64,000 nucleotides of DNA, from NCBI GenBank assembly GCA_013151255.1, contig JAADIQ010000077.1, positions 30,069 through 94,068 on the forward strand. Reading direction: 5' to 3'. Below the pieces are notes generated by a model. The model searched no databases. It saw nothing but the letters and a program-made list of their open reading frames with translations, and was not told where the DNA came from. Origin of the DNA: Alphaproteobacteria bacterium (GTDB taxonomy: Bacteria > Pseudomonadota > Alphaproteobacteria > Caulobacterales > Parvularculaceae). Shown one piece after another: positions 1 to 10,219 of the stretch. Position 1 is the stretch's first letter, and the number at the start of each line of letters is the position of its first letter. Position numbers and translations under genes: made by a program.

Positions 1-3000
1 CAATCCATCGATGAGCAGGCCTATTGGGAAAATATTCCTTCGCAACCGGATTTTCCGAATGATCCGCAACCAATGCCTGGAACCGAAACGACGCCAACAC
101 CGCCAACAACGGCCATGTCGCGAATATCAGGGCGCAGCAAGCTTGTCTTCCAAATGCCTTCCGGCGTCAGTCAGAGCCAATGGGGGCTGGACGGATTATT
201 GGAAGCGTGCAGAACTTGGCCGATGCGCCTTGATGCACTCGCCAAGCCGCCTCCGCCTGCGTTTGAATTGTTTATTGTACCGCCGCGTGTGTTTCAGCTT
301 TCCCAGCAACGGCTAGACAGCGCGGCGCAAGTATTGCTGGCGAGCTTGCCGGCTGATCAGCGGGCGGTCATTGGCGACATTATTCCTGGCGCCTCAAAAC
401 GGATCGCGGACAAAATCAACGCCGCCGCAAAACGCGGTGAAGAGATTTCAGATGCGGATATTGACGCGCTTGTGGGCGCGGAGTTGCAGGCGGGTCTTAC
501 CAGTTCACCCGCGGTGCAAACCTTAGAACATGCGTTTTTGTCCAGGCGCGCCCTTGAGGCGGCGGCGGCAAGCGCCAGCCTCTCCGTGCTGGCGCAAGCC
601 GCACCGGCGCGCCGACTACAACGCAGGGCGCCCATTCAACCCAACCGGATTATCAAAGCCCCTAATATCACCATGCTGCCGCTTCAGCTAAAGCCGCGCA
701 AACCGGCGGATTCGGTGACGGCGATCGAGCTGCCCTACAGGCTGGTGCAAACCCCGCTCGCCACTGCCGGATGGGCGCACGCCCTCGGCCCGATCACACA
801 CAGTAAGCGCACGGAGCTTTGGCACACTCGCCTTGGGACCCGCAAAGGAGATGGCGTAGCAGATTTGTCGCCTGAGCCCTTGCGGGCGATCTGGTCGCCC
901 GACTACCCGAACTCAAAAAGCGCCATTGGCGGCGCGCCGCGCTTTGCGCTTTATGGCGCCGAACGCCGCGATATTGTCCGGTTGACCGCAGGGTTTAATG
1001 AAAAAAAGCCCGGCGGCGGCGCCTTTGTTCCGAAACCGACAACGGCTAAAAAACTGATGTTAACGGCGCTTGGCGGCTGGCTTGATCTTGATGGCGCCTG
1101 GCGCAGCCGGCCCACCACATTGCTCGCAGACTTACCTCCCGGCGTTGTCGGCCCGCCAAACAGACTGCCATCCGTCGATATTGAAAGCTGGACCCACAAG
1201 ACTGCGATGGCGCGTGATTATTATGTGCGTATTGTTAAGGCTGGGCGCTTGTTTCCATTTGGCCACGCCGCTTCACTTGTCAGGATTACCGAGCGCAAGT
1301 TCAAACCACGCGCAGACGGCGGCCGCGTTGCCGTCCTCAGCCAACGCGCGTTTATTATTGTTCGCGAGCCAGTTCGTGAATATAAGGGCGGCAGTCAGCC
1401 CAATCTCGGACGAGACTTTCCTTTTCGCCGGGTTGAGATGGTGACAAAATTAACCCCTGACCTGCAACCGCCCGGCGACGAAAATTGCGATCGCGTCTTC
1501 CCTATCTCGCCAACCTCTCCAGCCGATGCCGGTTTCGTGCCTGTGCTGCTCGGTAGCGGTGGGGATGTTCAATTCCGCATGGTCGGCATAGACGGCGCGG
1601 GACGACGCATCCCGTTCTCGGCCCCGCTAGTGCTTGTTCTCGATAGCAAAAACAATACGAACGATATCAATACGGTTAGTAATTTCTATTCGAGCGGCAA
1701 ACCGTCTTGCAGCAGCGCACAGAAAAAACGGGCTGTCGTTCCCATGAGCGGCGCCGTCATTCAGTATGCGCCGCAATCGGCCGGCGGCGATTTGGACGGC
1801 GACACGAATATTCCTACTGAATCCATCAGATTTAAAGGTGCGCCGCCAACCGGCGGCGTCAACATAGGCGAGCCAAGATTTTTTCCTGCTATTGAAGAAG
1901 CGAAGGTTATTCTACCGGCCGTGAAAAGCCTTTTGGGAACCGATAAATCACCCACCGTTACGTTCAACGACAAGTATCTTGCCAATGGATTTGCCGGCGC
2001 CAATACCAAAGGGCAGCTATTCCTGAACGTCAGCCTTCCTGGCGCGATTACAGTCGACGCCGCAGAACCGAGCGATAAATTCGGCGGTATGATTACCCCT
2101 GACCTCAAGCCGAGCGCATTGTCGCGTAATTTCGGCGTTGTCGCCGGCGCCAGCGACGCTCAGAATTTTTCCCAGGGGAGTTTCAAGCCGGAAGATTTTC
2201 TACCCAATGCGAAATTACTCGGAGCGATCGAGCTAAAAGATATTCTTCAGGCGGTGGTCAATATTGTTTCGGAAAAAGCCAAAACGCCGAAATTTACCAG
2301 CATCGAATTGCCTGACCGTATTGAAGCGACCTACTCGCTTGAACAATCACCGTTGCGAAGCGTTTCGCCAATCTTTGAGGCGATGCCGGGCAGCCGTCTG
2401 AAAATCGATACGAAAATCGTCGTCCGTCGCGACAAACTCAATGTACCGCCCCCGGAGGCGTCGGTTGAGGGGCGTGTTGAAAATTTCCAGATTAACTTGT
2501 TCAGCTGTCTGATCTTGACCTTCGACCAGCTTTCATTCGTTACCGTCCCGGGCCAAAAACCGAAAGTGGATGTCGATCTCGACCCTGAATTCGGCGTGAT
2601 GTTTGGCGGGCCGCTGGAATTCATCAATGAGCTCAAAGACATTATTCCTTCCAACGGGTTTTCCGATCCCTCGCCGATTTCACTGACGCCGACCGGCATC
2701 ACTGCTGGTTATACGCTTGGCCTGCCGACCATTCAGGTGGGAATTTGTTCGATATCGAACATTTCTATCGGCGCAAAGTTCAGCATTCCGTTCACGGGCG
2801 GGCCGCCAAGCGCGCGGTTTAATTTCGCCGAACGCCAATCGCCGTTCAATATCACTGTCTCAATGTTTGGCGGCGGCGGCTTCGTTGCGGTTACGGTTGA
2901 TACGGGCGGCATGCGCGAGATTGAAGCGTCGCTGGAATTCGGCGCTAAAATTGAAATCGACCTCGGTGTCGCCTCCGGCGGCGTTTACATCAAGGGCGGG

Positions 3001-3330
3001 TTTTATTTTCACCTGCAAGAAGATGCCGGCGCCCAGTCGATATACTTTGAAGGCTTTATCGAGATGGGCGGGCACTTGTCGATCATCGGATTGATATCTG
3101 TGTCCCTCGTTTTCCATCTTGCGCTTGCTTACGAAAAAGACGGCGCCACAAAAACCTCCCGCCTATTCGGGCAGGCGTCTCTGACAGTCGAAGTTGAAAT
3201 TCTATTTTTTAGTGCCTCCGTGGAAGTCAAAGTTCAGCGACAGTTCGCCGGCTCTGAAGCGGATCCGTTGTTTGTTGATTTTGTCCCCACTAAAAATGTC
3301 TGGGACGAATATTGTGAGGCGTTTGCCTAG
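1..3330 (+). CDS. Large protein of unknown function, 5' end outside the window
   Basis: The reading frame is open from base 1 and the first in-window ATG (position 73) lacks a clear ribosome binding site, so the true start probably lies upstream; at least 1,085 residues are visible. I recognise no domain. The N-terminal third is Pro/Ala-rich with a charged helical stretch. The middle has a W-, H- and R-rich segment containing ELWHTRLG. The last ~200 residues alternate hydrophobic and polar residues with many glycines, suggesting a long beta-sheet or beta-solenoid region. No signal peptide can be judged because the start is missing. The stop codon TAG lies inside the first bases of a dispersed repeat. 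The next gene, 113 bases on in the same direction, is also giant and unknown, so the two may work together (inference). Confidence 0.75.
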   Translation, partial: QSIDEQAYWENIPSQPDFPNDPQPMPGTETTPTPPTTAMSRISGRSKLVFQMPSGVSQSQWGLDGLLEACRTWPMRLDALAKPPPPAFELFIVPPRVFQLSQQRLDSAAQVLLASLPADQRAVIGDIIPGASKRIADKINAAAKRGEEISDADIDALVGAELQAGLTSSPAVQTLEHAFLSRRALEAAAASASLSVLAQAAPARRLQRRAPIQPNRIIKAPNITMLPLQLKPRKPADSVTAIELPYRLVQTPLATAGWAHALGPITHSKRTELWHTRLGTRKGDGVADLSPEPLRAIWSPDYPNSKSAIGGAPRFALYGAERRDIVRLTAGFNEKKPGGGAFVPKPTTAKKLMLTALGGWLDLDGAWRSRPTTLLADLPPGVVGPPNRLPSVDIESWTHKTAMARDYYVRIVKAGRLFPFGHAASLVRITERKFKPRADGGRVAVLSQRAFIIVREPVREYKGGSQPNLGRDFPFRRVEMVTKLTPDLQPPGDENCDRVFPISPTSPADAGFVPVLLGSGGDVQFRMVGIDGAGRRIPFSAPLVLVLDSKNNTNDINTVSNFYSSGKPSCSSAQKKRAVVPMSGAVIQYAPQSAGGDLDGDTNIPTESIRFKGAPPTGGVNIGEPRFFPAIEEAKVILPAVKSLLGTDKSPTVTFNDKYLANGFAGANTKGQLFLNVSLPGAITVDAAEPSDKFGGMITPDLKPSALSRNFGVVAGASDAQNFSQGSFKPEDFLPNAKLLGAIELKDILQAVVNIVSEKAKTPKFTSIELPDRIEATYSLEQSPLRSVSPIFEAMPGSRLKIDTKIVVRRDKLNVPPPEASVEGRVENFQINLFSCLILTFDQLSFVTVPGQKPKVDVDLDPEFGVMFGGPLEFINELKDIIPSNGFSDPSPISLTPTGITAGYTLGLPTIQVGICSISNISIGAKFSIPFTGGPPSARFNFAERQSPFNITVSMFGGGGFVAVTVDTGGMREIEASLEFGAKIEIDLGVASGGVYIKGGFYFHLQEDAGAQSIYFEGFIEMGGHLSIIGLISVSLVFHLALAYEKDGATKTSRLFGQASLTVEVEILFFSASVEVKVQRQFAGSEADPLFVDFVPTKNVWDEYCEAFA

Positions 3331-3431
3331 ACTGCGTTCACTTTTAGTCGAATCGGGAACGCAGTCTAGATTGTTTAGTTGTCGCGTGTTCGAGCCCAAA
3401 AACCGCCTACACTTTTTATGAACACGCTCTA
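3327..3431. repeat. Dispersed ~105-bp palindromic repeat, copy 1
   Basis: Nearly identical to 62363-62468. It contains a perfect 13-bp inverted repeat, CTAGACTGCGTTC with GAACGCAGTCTAG, followed by a second 8-bp pair, GCGTGTTC with GAACACGC. The first four bases overlap the TAG stop of the preceding gene, and the last bases run directly into the ribosome binding site of the next gene. It looks like a small non-coding REP/MITE-like element, possibly folding in RNA. No ORF in it looks real. Confidence 0.85.
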
Positions 3432-3443
3432 GGAGTTTGGACG

Positions 3444-6400
3444 ATGATTACACAACGCGTCGTCTGGACGCTTCTTCCAAATGGCATCAACAAAAAGTCA
3501 AAGCGCGCAAGAGCGTCCGTGTTGGTGTCGCCGCGGCTGATGCTGCCAAATACAACACAGCCCGCCGATCTTAGTCACTTTGACTACTGGCAGGACTGGC
3601 CGGCGATTATTCAAGCGGCTTCGTTCAAAATTAGCATCAATGCCGGCGCGCAAGTTGTTGATGCAGAATTGACCTCGAAGCCAGACAGCGCCATCTGGAA
3701 AGCGATTTTTCCGGTCACGACCTTCGTCAAGCCGTGGCAGTTCGATGAGTCTGGGCTCCTCAACAAAGTCATATTGAGCTATCCGGTCGCAGCGGTCTCT
3801 AACCTCATAGAAGACCTCTACGGACAAATCGGTATTGACGCGCAAGCCGGGCTGCCGGATCGGCGCAATTTAGCCGCTGTTATCGCCGGACTTCAATCTG
3901 ACATTAGTTTTGTCGGCGCGGGCAGAGGCGGGGTGAGACCAAAACCCCTTACGCCGGAAGAAGTCCTTGAGCAGTTGCGGCGCGAGAGCAAGCGGCAGGA
4001 CTTTAGCAGGCCTGCGGGCAACAATCCGAAAGCTGGCGCCAATCAGGGGCTGATGGGCGACCCGGCGCAGGCGCTTGACCTTCTGCAAGCCTATCACACG
4101 CCGCTTGAGGCTGTGAAAACAGGCCAATACGCCGCCAATCAGATGCCGGATAATTATGGCGCGAAATTTCCAAATAAACCCAGCCCATTTCGCCATGCAA
4201 AATGGATAACGCGGGACAAATCACCGCTGCCGGCGGCGCAGGATTATAAAGACCTTATCGATTTTCATCAGATTTCTGCGTCACTTAGTCAGTACCCGGA
4301 AATAAATCGCCTATGCGGCCTTGTGCTCGATCTTGAGTTTGATCGCCCCAACACTATGGGCGCGACCGCCACGCTGGAGCTAAAAGCGGACTGGCAGTCG
4401 CTGGGGCAACCGGGCCCTGCGACGACCGAACCGGATATCAATCCGAGAATCGTCGTTACCAGCTCGAAGTCTGTTTTTTACGCCGCCAGAAAGAATAACA
4501 TAAGTCCGATTGTCGAGCGCTATTTGAACCTTTCTGGTGAGGATTTTTCACTCATCCAAATGGATGTCGATGGCGCGGGAATGAAGCTTAAGAATTTGCG
4601 CGAAAGCCTTAAGCGCGCTGTTCCGATTGTGTATGATGACGATACTTTCGAAGAGGAGACAAAACCGGAAGCAGGTTTGCCGTCGCTTCGCACGAGCGGT
4701 GTTATGCTGGCGGAAACACGCCGTGATTTGTCCGTAACAGCGCTCCTGCAGCGCGCTGGCGCCATGCAATCGGCCCTCGCCGGCTCCAATCAGGCGCCGA
4801 CGCTCTATGCGGAAGACATCATCCGGGGCTTCCGCGTCGATGTTCAAGACGACAAAACCAACAAATGGCGCTCAATATTTTACCGCCAGACGAATTTTAA
4901 ATTCACCAATACCGGCGGCGATCACGTCACGCCGAAAGAAGAGGGCATGGCGCGGATCGCCGCCGGCGGGTCAACCGATAACACCAACACCGATATCGTA
5001 AAAATTCACGAAGCGCTTGTCAGCTGGACGGGCTGGAGCCTGGCCGCACCGGAGCCTGGACGGCTTGTCAAAAAAGATGATTCCGTTGGAGACGACAAAG
5101 AACAGACGCCGCCCGGCCTGCCCCTGGAAACTAAATATTCTGTTGTGCCGGACACGCTGCCGCGATTGCGTTTTGGAAACACCTATCGCATGCGCGTGCG
5201 TCTCGTCGATCTTGCCGGCGCGTCGGAAGACCATTCAGAAGCGAATATTCACCCCAAAGGCGCAGCCAGCAGGCCGATGATGCTCCGGCGTCATGAACCT
5301 ATAGAGCCGCCGGCTCTGACGCTGGTAAGCGCTGGAGGGACAATCGATCCGTTAGGGGACGGAGAATCGATGCAGCATATCGCGATCCGCAGCTGGAACG
5401 ATACGCCGGACAAAAATGTCGTCGCAGCAACCCAAATCTCGCGCCGGCATGTCACGCCTACGCGCGTCAGTCATCGCTTCGCGGAACTACACGGAGCGAT
5501 GGACACCGGCGCCGGCGGCGCAATCGATAAATCTATTTATGCGATGCTCGTCGCCCAGGACAAATCACTGCCAGAAATTTCTCTTGACCGCGGAAAGAAT
5601 GCAGCGACCAACGCGCCCGAGCGTTACACATTCGCCGATGAAGAATTCAAGCTCCCCTATCTGCCCGATCCCCTGGCGATCAGCGTCGCCATCCGGGTTA
5701 TCGGCGCTGACGGGGTCAACCCGGATATCATTCACAAGGTTCCGCTTTATTGCAGCGGCGCCGCGCCAGATTGCAACTGGCCAAACGCGCTCCCGTTCAA
5801 AATCATTGTCGCTGAGTCCGGAATTTCGAACGCAAAATTCGATGCCGCAACCCGTGAATTTCATATTCCGATGAAAAAAGCGGAGCGCGCACGCGTTTAT
5901 CTCAGTTGCCTGATGCCAAAAAGCGCCATGGCGATGATGGCGGTCCGGCAAATGATTTTGAAGCGCAACCCGGATGCGAAAACTCGTCAGGAAATTGAAA
6001 AGCGTATTGCCGACGGGCAACACTGGATGTTTACGCCGTGGCGGATAGTTGAAATTGTTCACGCCGTGCAAAAGCCGTTGATCACGCCCGTCATCACCAA
6101 TTTGAATATCAACCGCAAGCTCGGCGATACGGCCGCTACGCCAGGCATCGAATCCCTGCCGCTTCACTCAAAGAGTACAGCGCGCGTTGATATGAAGGGC
6201 GAATGGCGCGAACCGGTGGACGATCCCGCCGATCTGCAAGCCGCTGAAGGCCCGTATGCTGTGGCGTTAAAAGCGCATGCCTTTTCAAAAAAAATCGCCC
6301 GCAATGACGCGCCGAACGGCGTCTACAATTACTTTACCGGAAAACACAACTTTGCGAACACACATTACCGGCGCGTCCTGTACAAACTGGATGCCGTGAC

Positions 6401-7679
6401 GCGGTATAAGGAATTTTTCGAAGAACCAATCCGCACCGACGAACAAAAGCAAAAAGTAACCTCGCCAGTGCGGACGGGCTGGGCGCCGAATTCGGCGCCG
6501 CCGCCGCCGCCAAGCATTCTTTATGTGGTGCCGACATTCGGCTGGGTACGGACCAACAAGGGCGGACGCGCGTCATCCTTGCGGGCCGGCGGCGGTTTAC
6601 GCGTTTATCTTGACCGTCCATGGATGGCCACCGGCTTTACTGAAATGCTCGGCGTCGTTCTGGCCCACAAGTCGAATACCAAACCTGTCAGCAATGCAAA
6701 AATCGATGCAGACTATACCGGTTCGGTGACCATGTGGGGGACAGACCCGATCTGGGCCAATCCGGCTAAGATCGCTGACGCTTCGCCGCCGCTATCTGCT
6801 TTTCCGCTGGCGAGACTGCAAGGCCCGATCACCTTTGAAGGCTCCGGCCTGCCGGAGGAAGAGGGAACGGATTTACCGCCCGGTGGATTTCTCCATACGC
6901 GGTTACCGCACCCAGAAATCATGGACGATACTGCGCCAACTGCCGATCAGATCCGTCTCGATGTAGCGCCGCATGTCACCGGTTACGATCCAGAGCGCAA
7001 GCTATGGTACTGCGATATCGTCATCCGGCCACCTTCGGGGACATACTACCCCTTCGTGCGGCTTGCTTTGGCGCGCTACAATCCGATCTCAATCTGGCGC
7101 GCGCATCTGTCTTCAATGGTGATGACGGAGTTTCAACAATTGACGCCGGACCGCCTGGTGATCGCCACCAAGGATGGGTCTGCGCGCAAAGCTCATGTCG
7201 CCGTTTACGGCGTTGCTGGAAAGCCGTCGCTCTCGCAACTTGACGCTGGCCGGTACGAGGCGATCACCCAGGTGCTGTCTGCGGGCGCAGACCCGGAACT
7301 TGGCTGGCGAACGGTTAAGGCCACTGCGCCGGCGGGCCCGCAACTGTCAGCACGGCTGGCGCGAAGAGGCGCCATAAGAGCGGCGCCGCAGTCAATGCAA
7401 CTGAAGCGGCAGGCCGAGCAAGCGCTTCAGGCGGAAAATCTGAACGCCCTTATTGCAAAACCGGAATTGATTTTGGCTTTGCGACCGCCCTTGCTTTGGG
7501 AAACGGATATCTGGCTTCCAGACGCGCCGGCAGGTGGAAAGCGGCGTATTCTCGTTACCGAGAAAGAGCATTACCGGGTAGAGCCTGACGACCTTTGGAC
7601 GCAACCCGGCGGCGCCATCTCATCACAGACCCTGCCGAAGGGAAGCCGCGTCGTTTATATGGAAGTATTGGACGTATAA
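3444..7679 (+). CDS. Giant protein of unknown function (1,411 aa)
   Basis: The ATG start is preceded by AGGAG eight bases upstream. The protein is soluble-looking, with no signal peptide or membrane segment. No catalytic motif is recognisable. Features seen: a charged Gln/Arg-rich stretch near residues 170-200, a segment RLRFGNTYRMRVRLVDLAGAS near residue 570 resembling beta-sandwich repeats of large structural proteins, a proline run (APPPPPS) near residue 1020, and an Ala/Arg-rich helical stretch near residues 1310-1350. It follows another giant unknown gene on the same strand and is followed by a tRNA on the opposite strand. Function cannot be assigned; co-occurrence suggests a shared complex (inference). 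Confidence 0.85.
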   Translation: MITQRVVWTLLPNGINKKSKRARASVLVSPRLMLPNTTQPADLSHFDYWQDWPAIIQAASFKISINAGAQVVDAELTSKPDSAIWKAIFPVTTFVKPWQFDESGLLNKVILSYPVAAVSNLIEDLYGQIGIDAQAGLPDRRNLAAVIAGLQSDISFVGAGRGGVRPKPLTPEEVLEQLRRESKRQDFSRPAGNNPKAGANQGLMGDPAQALDLLQAYHTPLEAVKTGQYAANQMPDNYGAKFPNKPSPFRHAKWITRDKSPLPAAQDYKDLIDFHQISASLSQYPEINRLCGLVLDLEFDRPNTMGATATLELKADWQSLGQPGPATTEPDINPRIVVTSSKSVFYAARKNNISPIVERYLNLSGEDFSLIQMDVDGAGMKLKNLRESLKRAVPIVYDDDTFEEETKPEAGLPSLRTSGVMLAETRRDLSVTALLQRAGAMQSALAGSNQAPTLYAEDIIRGFRVDVQDDKTNKWRSIFYRQTNFKFTNTGGDHVTPKEEGMARIAAGGSTDNTNTDIVKIHEALVSWTGWSLAAPEPGRLVKKDDSVGDDKEQTPPGLPLETKYSVVPDTLPRLRFGNTYRMRVRLVDLAGASEDHSEANIHPKGAASRPMMLRRHEPIEPPALTLVSAGGTIDPLGDGESMQHIAIRSWNDTPDKNVVAATQISRRHVTPTRVSHRFAELHGAMDTGAGGAIDKSIYAMLVAQDKSLPEISLDRGKNAATNAPERYTFADEEFKLPYLPDPLAISVAIRVIGADGVNPDIIHKVPLYCSGAAPDCNWPNALPFKIIVAESGISNAKFDAATREFHIPMKKAERARVYLSCLMPKSAMAMMAVRQMILKRNPDAKTRQEIEKRIADGQHWMFTPWRIVEIVHAVQKPLITPVITNLNINRKLGDTAATPGIESLPLHSKSTARVDMKGEWREPVDDPADLQAAEGPYAVALKAHAFSKKIARNDAPNGVYNYFTGKHNFANTHYRRVLYKLDAVTRYKEFFEEPIRTDEQKQKVTSPVRTGWAPNSAPPPPPSILYVVPTFGWVRTNKGGRASSLRAGGGLRVYLDRPWMATGFTEMLGVVLAHKSNTKPVSNAKIDADYTGSVTMWGTDPIWANPAKIADASPPLSAFPLARLQGPITFEGSGLPEEEGTDLPPGGFLHTRLPHPEIMDDTAPTADQIRLDVAPHVTGYDPERKLWYCDIVIRPPSGTYYPFVRLALARYNPISIWRAHLSSMVMTEFQQLTPDRLVIATKDGSARKAHVAVYGVAGKPSLSQLDAGRYEAITQVLSAGADPELGWRTVKATAPAGPQLSARLARRGAIRAAPQSMQLKRQAEQALQAENLNALIAKPELILALRPPLLWETDIWLPDAPAGGKRRILVTEKEHYRVEPDDLWTQPGGAISSQTLPKGSRVVYMEVLDV

Positions 7680-7777
7680 ACTAGCGCCAGCCCAAAACGC
7701 ATCCATTGGATTGGCAAAGAATGACGGCTAAACGAGTCCAAATCTGAAAATCAGAGGTTTGTAAGCCATTGAAATAA

Positions 7778-7854
<77 letters not shown>

Positions 7855-8208
7855 AAAGCTGCGGCGTCTCGCCGTTTGCGAGCGCGCGGTGTATGCCAGC
7901 GGGCAGCGCACGTCAAGCTAATCCGGGGCCTTGGGTGTGATTCGGGGCGCAAAATTGCCGCCCTCGCCGCACGGAATTCGAAGGCCGGGATCACAGCCGC
8001 CCAAATTATCGAAATTCGCCTGATTTTACCCAGTAAATGCGCCCTTACCGGCAGTAATTCGCGCCGTGGGATTGAACCCATTCGCGCAAAGGTCTTTGAT
8101 GGACAAGACCTTATAGAGTTCAAACGCGAGGACTACCCGCTCGCCCTCTGAGGCGATGAGATCATCCCACCCAAGGTCAGCGGCGCCCTCGCCCAATGGA
8201 GTTGGGCC
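7855..8208. other. Intergenic region, 354 bp, no gene seen
   Basis: Lies between the tRNA-Asp (minus) and the EF-G-like gene (plus), so it should hold both promoters. Short open frames on both strands have no ribosome binding site and no coding character. GGAG seven bases before the ATG at 8209 is the only clear signal. Confidence 0.6.
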
Positions 8209-10212
8209 ATGACAGCAAAACAGGGTTTGACGCGCTGCGCGGTGCTGGTTGGGCCGCAAGGCGGCGGTAAGACGACACTGACACGGGCGATAATTAAACG
8301 CACCGGCGCAAAAGCGCCGGTGTTTGATTATTCAGCCGAAGCAAAATCATTCGCCATGACCACCGAGCCGAATTTTGCGCGGTGCGATTATCTTGGGGAT
8401 ATCTGGAATTTTGTCGATTGTCCGGGCTCGAATGAATTAATCCAGGCGAGCGAAGACGCGATGCGCGCCGCCGATATTGTCGTCATTGTCGCCGAGCCAA
8501 ACCCGGAACGCATCGCCAGCCTTGGTTCCTATTTCAAATTCCTCGACGATCACGACATCCCGCATGTGCTGTTCGTCAACCGCCTTGACGAGGTTCAAGT
8601 GCGGGTGCGCGATTTATTGCAATCCCTGCAAGCCTATTCAGAACGCCCGCTGGTGTTGCGCCAGGCGCCGATCCGCGAAGGCGACACGATTGTTGGCGCG
8701 GTCGATCTGGTCAGCGAGCGCGCCTGGCGATATCGCGAAGGCAAGCAATCGGAACTGATTGAAATTCCCGCCTCGGTTAGAGACCGTGAGGCGGAGGCGC
8801 GCGAGACGATGCTCGACACGGTCGCGGATTTCGACGATGCGCTGATGGAACAAATTCTCGAGGACAAGGTTCCGGCCAGCGACGAAATCTATGACTTGAT
8901 GGCGCAGGAGCTGCGCGAGGACATTGTTGTTCCGGTGCTGCTCGGCTCTGCCGCCCACGGCCATGGCGTCACCCGATTGTTAAAGCTGTTGCGCCATGAG
9001 GCGCCCGAGGTCAGTGTCGCTGCGGCGCGGCTTGGCTTTGACAAGTGCGGCGAAGCCGTCGCGTCGGTGATGCGCACCATGCATGTGCCCCATACCGGCA
9101 AGCTTTCCGTCATGCGGATTTGGAAGGGCGCGCTTAAACATGGCGACGCCCTCGGCGGCGGACGCATCACCGGGCTGCTGGCGCTGAACGGCGCTACCCG
9201 CGACAAACTGGCGGGGGCGCATGCCGGCGATCTCGCTTGTGCGCCGCGCACTGACGCGTTGGCGACCGGCGATGTCGTCATCGATGGGCAAATTCATAAA
9301 CAGGACTTCGCCGGTTCCGGGCGCGCGCCGGTTTACTCGCTGGCAATCCGTGCAAAGAATGCCCGCGATGACGTAAAGCTATCATCGGCGTTGGCGAAGC
9401 TGCGCGAAGAAGACGCCTCAATCCTTGCCGAGCGTCGCCCTGACACGGGTGAATTATTACTGCGCGGCCAGGGCGATGTGCATTTACGGCTTGTGGCTGC
9501 GAAATTGAAAAATCAGTATAATATTGAAATTGAGACGTCTCCCCCGACCCCCGCCTATCGCGAAACCATCCGCAGCGGCGGCGATCATCATACGCGGCAC
9601 AAAAAACAAAGCGGCGGTCATGGCCAGTTTGCCGACATCAAGATTAAACTAAAACCGCTGCCGCGCGGCGCCGGTTTTGCGTTTGACGACACCATTCACG
9701 GCGGCACGGTGCCCAAACAATACATCCCGGCAGTTGAGACCGGCGTTAAAGACGGCCTCGCATGCGGGCCTTTAGGGTTTCCGGTGGTTGATGTGGCGGT
9801 GACGCTTTGCGACGGCCAGCACCATGCGGTCGACAGCAATGAGCTATCGTTCAAGCTGGCCGGCCAGCAGGCCATGCGCGAGGCCCTGCCCACTTGCGAC
9901 CCGGTTCTCCTGGAGCCGATCTATGAGACCCGCATCCACACGCCGAGCGACCACACCAACAAAGTCCACGGCGTCATCTCCAGCCGCCGCGGGCAGATTT
10001 TGGGGTTTGACGCGCGCGACGGCTGGCCCGGCTGGGACACGGTCACCGCGATGATGCCGGAGACAGGCCTTCAGGGCCTGATTATAGAGCTGCGCTCACT
10101 AAGCCAGGGCGCAGCAACCTATGAAGCGTCATTCGATCATTACCAGGAGCTATTTGGGAACGACGCCGACAAGGTTATCGCTGAGCGTAAGGCGGAGGCT
10201 GGGGGGCGCTAA
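8209..10212 (+). CDS. EF-G-like translational GTPase, divergent paralogue
   Basis: Elongation factor G family by overall architecture: an N-terminal GTPase domain (about residues 1-270), a beta-barrel domain II, then domains III-V with the family pattern GHGQFADIKIKL near residue 470 and HGGTVPKQYIPAVETG near 500. At 667 residues it is slightly shorter than true EF-G (~700). The P-loop reads GPQGGGKTT instead of AHIDAGKTT, G3 is DCPG, and G4 is NRLD rather than NKxD, so it is a paralogue and probably not the housekeeping factor. No ribosomal protein or tuf gene sits nearby, unlike a true fusA locus. ATG with GGAG seven bases upstream. Exact role unknown; ribosome-associated GTP hydrolysis is inferred from family. 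Confidence 0.88.
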   Translation: MTAKQGLTRCAVLVGPQGGGKTTLTRAIIKRTGAKAPVFDYSAEAKSFAMTTEPNFARCDYLGDIWNFVDCPGSNELIQASEDAMRAADIVVIVAEPNPERIASLGSYFKFLDDHDIPHVLFVNRLDEVQVRVRDLLQSLQAYSERPLVLRQAPIREGDTIVGAVDLVSERAWRYREGKQSELIEIPASVRDREAEARETMLDTVADFDDALMEQILEDKVPASDEIYDLMAQELREDIVVPVLLGSAAHGHGVTRLLKLLRHEAPEVSVAAARLGFDKCGEAVASVMRTMHVPHTGKLSVMRIWKGALKHGDALGGGRITGLLALNGATRDKLAGAHAGDLACAPRTDALATGDVVIDGQIHKQDFAGSGRAPVYSLAIRAKNARDDVKLSSALAKLREEDASILAERRPDTGELLLRGQGDVHLRLVAAKLKNQYNIEIETSPPTPAYRETIRSGGDHHTRHKKQSGGHGQFADIKIKLKPLPRGAGFAFDDTIHGGTVPKQYIPAVETGVKDGLACGPLGFPVVDVAVTLCDGQHHAVDSNELSFKLAGQQAMREALPTCDPVLLEPIYETRIHTPSDHTNKVHGVISSRRGQILGFDARDGWPGWDTVTAMMPETGLQGLIIELRSLSQGAATYEASFDHYQELFGNDADKVIAERKAEAGGR

Positions 10213-10219
10213 CAATATC

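Noticed and set aside
3202..3399. Short minus-strand frame sharing the peptide CVPDSTKSERSL with one at 62220-62462
   Set aside because: The shared peptide comes from the dispersed repeat itself; both frames are antisense to real genes and lack start signals, so this is repeated DNA, not a conserved small protein.
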